NCBI GenBank assembly: GCA_031283915.1
Contig: JAITAY010000314.1
Coordinates: 1-7,866, forward strand
DNA length: 7,866 nt
DNA from: Tannerella sp.
GTDB taxonomy: Bacteria > Bacteroidota > Bacteroidia > Bacteroidales > Tannerellaceae
Reading direction: 5' to 3'
The number at the start of each line of letters is the position of its first letter. The stretch's first letter is position 1. Of the stretch, positions 5,528 through 7,866 are shown one piece after another. Under the pieces are notes generated by a model, which worked only from the letters and a program-made list of their open reading frames with translations, was not told where the DNA came from and did no database searches. Position numbers and translations under genes: made by a program.

Positions 5528-7123
5528 TTACAATTGCGGGCCTGAAGAAATCAGGGCTTTTCCGGCTTCCGTATCACAATATTGTTCAAAATTTCTGACA
5601 TACTTGGCTGCCAGCGATTTTGCCTTTTCTTCCCACTCCGACACATTCGCATAAGTATCGCGCGGATCGAGAATCCCTTCCGACACATTGTTCAATTTCT
5701 TCGGAGCATACAGATTCAAAATCGGGATATGTATTTTTTCCGCCTTTTCAATGGAACCGTCGATGATGGCGTCAATAATCGCACGTGTATCCTTGATGGA
5801 GATACGTTTACCCGTACCGTTCCAGCCGGTATTGACCAGATAGGCCGTAGCGTTATGTTCCTTCATCTTTTTTGCCAGTACGCTTGCATACTGCGTCGGA
5901 TGCAGCGTCAGGAACGCTTCGCCGAATGCTGGCGAGAACGACGGAACCGGTTCGGTAATACCGCGTTCCGTACCGGCCAGCTTGGACGTATAGCCACAGA
6001 GGAAGTGATATTGAGCCGATTTTTCGTCCAGGATAGACACCGGCGGAAGTACTCCAAAAGCATCGGCGCTCAGGTAGATAATTTTTTTTGCGTGGCCGGC
6101 GCGAGAAGGCAGTACGATTTTGCTGATATGATAAATCGGATAGGAAACGCGGGTATTTTCCGTTTTGGAAGCCGCTTTCGAGTAATCGGGTGTCCCGTCT
6201 TCTTTCACCGTTACGTTTTCCAGCAGGGCGTCGCGACGGATGGCACGCCAGATATCCGGTTCATTTTCCTTGCTCAGGTCGATTACTTTCGCATAGCAGC
6301 CGCCTTCATAATTGAATACGCCGTTGTCGTCCCAGCCATGTTCGTCGTCACCGATCAGGAAGCGTTTCGGATCGGCGGAAAGCGTGGTTTTACCCGTTCC
6401 CGACAAGCCGAAGAAGATGGCTACATCGCCGTCTTTGCCTACGTTAGCCGAGCAGTGCATGGAGGCGATACCTTTCAGGGGCAAGTAGTAGTTCTGCATC
6501 GAGAACATGCCTTTTTTCATTTCGCCACCATACCATGTGCCACCGATGATCTGTTCCCTCCCGGTCAGATTGAACAGTACGTATACTTCCGAATTCAACC
6601 CATGCTCTTTCCACTTCGGGTCGGTCGTTTTGGAACCATTGAACACAACGAAATCGGGTTCACCATAGTTAGAGAGTTCATAGTGCGACGGACGGATAAA
6701 CATGTTTGTCACAAAGTGAGCCTGCCAGGCCACTTCCATAATGAAACGCACTTTCATACGGGTATCTTCGTTGGTACCGCAATATGTATCCACCACATAC
6801 AGTTTCTCAGCCGAATTTAACTGTTTGAGGGTATTCGCTTTCAAGTCGTTCCACACTTCGGTGGACACCGGTTTGTTGATATTGCCGTCCCACCAGATGG
6901 TATTCTCGGAGACAGCATCTTTCACTATATAGCGGTCTTTCGGAGAACGACCGGTAAATTTACCCGTATCCACCGACACCGCGCCTGTGTTTGTCAGTAC
7001 ACCCTTTTCGAATCCTTCGTTCTTCGGATCCATTTCAGCCTGGAAAAGCTCTTCATAAGACGGATTATGCACTACCGGAATGTTGCCGTTAATACCGTAC
7101 TTACTCAAATCTAAGTTTGTCAT
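5528..7123 (-). CDS. pckA: ATP-dependent phosphoenolpyruvate carboxykinase
   Basis: This cytoplasmic enzyme (EC 4.1.1.49) interconverts oxaloacetate plus ATP with phosphoenolpyruvate, CO2 and ADP. In Bacteroidales it commonly runs in the CO2-fixing direction, feeding the fumarate-reducing, succinate-producing branch, as well as serving gluconeogenesis. The 531 residues are full length. Visible motifs are the substrate-binding arginine in TGRSPKDRY (57-65, R59), metal/substrate residues in GGEMKKGMF (K204) and SMHCSANVG (H223), P-loop GLSGTGKTT (239-247, K245/T246), kinase-2 metal site IGDDEHGW (257-264, D260) and the arginine of ENTRVSYPI (R325). All expected catalytic residues are present. 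The start gives the usual MTNLDLSKYGI N-terminus; only A-rich sequence precedes it. It is monocistronic, with promoter upstream and terminator immediately downstream. Confidence 0.98.
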   Translation of the reverse strand: MTNLDLSKYGINGNIPVVHNPSYEELFQAEMDPKNEGFEKGVLTNTGAVSVDTGKFTGRSPKDRYIVKDAVSENTIWWDGNINKPVSTEVWNDLKANTLKQLNSAEKLYVVDTYCGTNEDTRMKVRFIMEVAWQAHFVTNMFIRPSHYELSNYGEPDFVVFNGSKTTDPKWKEHGLNSEVYVLFNLTGREQIIGGTWYGGEMKKGMFSMQNYYLPLKGIASMHCSANVGKDGDVAIFFGLSGTGKTTLSADPKRFLIGDDEHGWDDNGVFNYEGGCYAKVIDLSKENEPDIWRAIRRDALLENVTVKEDGTPDYSKAASKTENTRVSYPIYHISKIVLPSRAGHAKKIIYLSADAFGVLPPVSILDEKSAQYHFLCGYTSKLAGTERGITEPVPSFSPAFGEAFLTLHPTQYASVLAKKMKEHNATAYLVNTGWNGTGKRISIKDTRAIIDAIIDGSIEKAEKIHIPILNLYAPKKLNNVSEGILDPRDTYANVSEWEEKAKSLAAKYVRNFEQYCDTEAGKALISSGPQL

Positions 7124-7202
7124 TTTCTTCTAAATTATAAAGATTAAATATTGTAATTTTGGTTTCTTGCCGTTTGCGAAAAAATTATTTTGATTCGCCC
7201 TG

Positions 7203-7210
7203 CAAAAGTA
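7203..7210 (-). promoter_or_regulatory. Putative Bacteroidetes -7 promoter element of pckA
   Basis: The minus strand reads TACTTTTG, an exact TAnnTTTG match, 79 bases upstream of the pckA ATG. Transcription would start near 7196-7199, leaving an AT-rich leader of about 75 bases. The -33 region is not a clear match. No known metabolite-sensing fold was seen in the leader. Confidence 0.5.
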
Positions 7211-7341
7211 CTACATTTTTCCATACGGAATCCTCCATTAGCGAAATTTTTCAGTATTTGTATTTTGTTATTGGCTGAAAAGGAACGCTTATCAAGTACT
7301 CACTTCGGCCCAAAAGTTGAGAATGACAAAAAATACCGTTT

Positions 7342-7713
7342 CTATTCTTTTTCAGACGTCACGTCCGATTCACTTTCCGGTGCGGAGAAAGAAGCCTGAA
7401 ATTCCTCGCTTGACGGAAAGGCACCCAATAAAGCAGTATAATGTTCATTCTTAATCTGAATCGTTGGATTCTGCGTTTCCGCCGGCGCGGAAGAAGAACA
7501 GGCATTTGTTTCGGCATGGACGTCCCGCGGCAGTTCGTCCGTTTTGCCGTTCGTCCCACAACATGCGCAATTAACATGCGATGCGACATATTCCTCTGCT
7601 GTGGTCGGGGTCGGCAGAAGGCAGCCCGCAATACTCGACCATGTCTGGCTTCCTTTCCATAGCCAGTCAGTGTACTTGGTCAATCGCAACCGGTAATACA
7701 TTCTTTTCCACAT
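7342..7713 (-). CDS. Hypothetical protein, 123 residues, cysteine-containing, acidic tail
   Basis: I do not recognise this product. The ATG (7711-7713) is preceded on the minus strand by AAAAGGAAG at a good distance (about 6 bases), an unusually clear ribosome binding site for this phylum and the main reason to call it. The N-terminus is basic and aromatic (MWKRMYYRLRLTKYTDWLWK). The middle holds a cysteine cluster (C49, C51, C52, with C31 and C72 nearby). The last 40 residues are Ser/Glu-rich and look disordered. There is no signal peptide or membrane segment. Shorter frames overlap it in both directions (7359-7631 minus, 7441-7662 plus), but lack comparable start signals. No TAnnTTTG element lies in the 153 bases upstream, so expression is uncertain. 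It could be a lineage-restricted small protein or a chance frame. Confidence 0.45.
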   Translation of the reverse strand: MWKRMYYRLRLTKYTDWLWKGSQTWSSIAGCLLPTPTTAEEYVASHVNCACCGTNGKTDELPRDVHAETNACSSSAPAETQNPTIQIKNEHYTALLGAFPSSEEFQASFSAPESESDVTSEKE

Positions 7714-7782
7714 GATATCTTCCTTTTAAAATAACTGTTACGTGAAACAGGATGAGGAAAAAAGTCCGTTCGCTGCATTTGC

Positions 7783-7862
7783 GAATAAAGAATTATTCAT
7801 TATTCACATTTTGCAGACAGAAGATTCTTAATACTGTTAATACTGACTCATGTTACATGTTA
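7783..7862. repeat. Run of three short tandem duplications in AT-rich intergenic DNA
   Basis: Three adjacent exact duplications occur: ATTATTC twice (7792-7798, 7799-7805), TTAATACTG twice (7828-7836, 7837-7845) and CATGTTA twice (7849-7855, 7856-7862). GAATAA (7783-7788) and TTATTC (7793-7798) also form a small hairpin with a 4-base loop. No coding frame or promoter consensus was seen from 7714 to the window end. The pattern could be slippage-derived intergenic sequence or direct-repeat binding sites. Confidence 0.5.
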
Positions 7863-7866
7863 CGCA

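Noticed and set aside
5582..6820. A 412-codon frame on the plus strand opposite pckA
   Set aside because: It is a shadow of the well-supported pckA gene; the translation is Phe/Arg/His-rich and matches no family.
7248..7281. Inverted repeat TTTTCAG/CTGAAAA with a 20-base loop between pckA and the small ORF
   Set aside because: A 7-bp AT-rich stem with a long loop is within chance expectation and no terminator T-tract is correctly placed.

Overview
The window looks like chromosomal DNA from the order Bacteroidales (Bacteroides/Parabacteroides/Tannerella-like). Three things suggest this. The housekeeping proteins (YchF, ComM/YifB, ATP-dependent PckA) read like Bacteroidales versions. Candidate promoters follow the Bacteroidetes TAnnTTTG -7 form instead of a sigma70 -10 box, and ribosome binding sites are mostly absent. 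There is also a lipoprotein with a Cys-Lys-Glu-Glu start, a Bacteroidetes-type export signal. The genus cannot be fixed from the sequence alone.

Layout: ychF (211-1314, +) is a translation/stress-associated GTPase/ATPase with its own promoter. It is preceded by a long hairpin at the left edge. From 1315 to 2697 lies an accessory tract with no intact conserved gene. It holds a 29-codon orphan reading frame, a perfect 26-bp palindrome, a likely small structured RNA with promoter and terminator (about 1616-1717, +), and a decayed gene on the minus strand (1716-2483). The decayed gene is the C-terminal end of a Mu gpF-like phage head morphogenesis protein joined to an AT-rich nuclease-like domain. 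A 25-bp inverted repeat of TAG/TTAG words borders its broken 5' end.

From 2698 the minus strand carries housekeeping genes. A TlpA-like lipoprotein (4272-5378) lies 29 bp upstream of comM (2698-4242), probably as a two-gene operon transcribed lipoprotein first. A strong intrinsic terminator (5471-5505) separates this pair from pckA (5528-7123), the gluconeogenic/anaplerotic phosphoenolpyruvate carboxykinase, which has its own promoter. Furthest right is a small unrecognised minus-strand ORF (7342-7713) with a good Shine-Dalgarno-like sequence, then an AT-rich stretch with three tandem short duplications.

The housekeeping genes share no obvious pathway. The part most worth study is the ychF-comM gap, where phage debris, a structured RNA and unusual palindromic sequence cluster. 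No complete new multi-gene system is evident.
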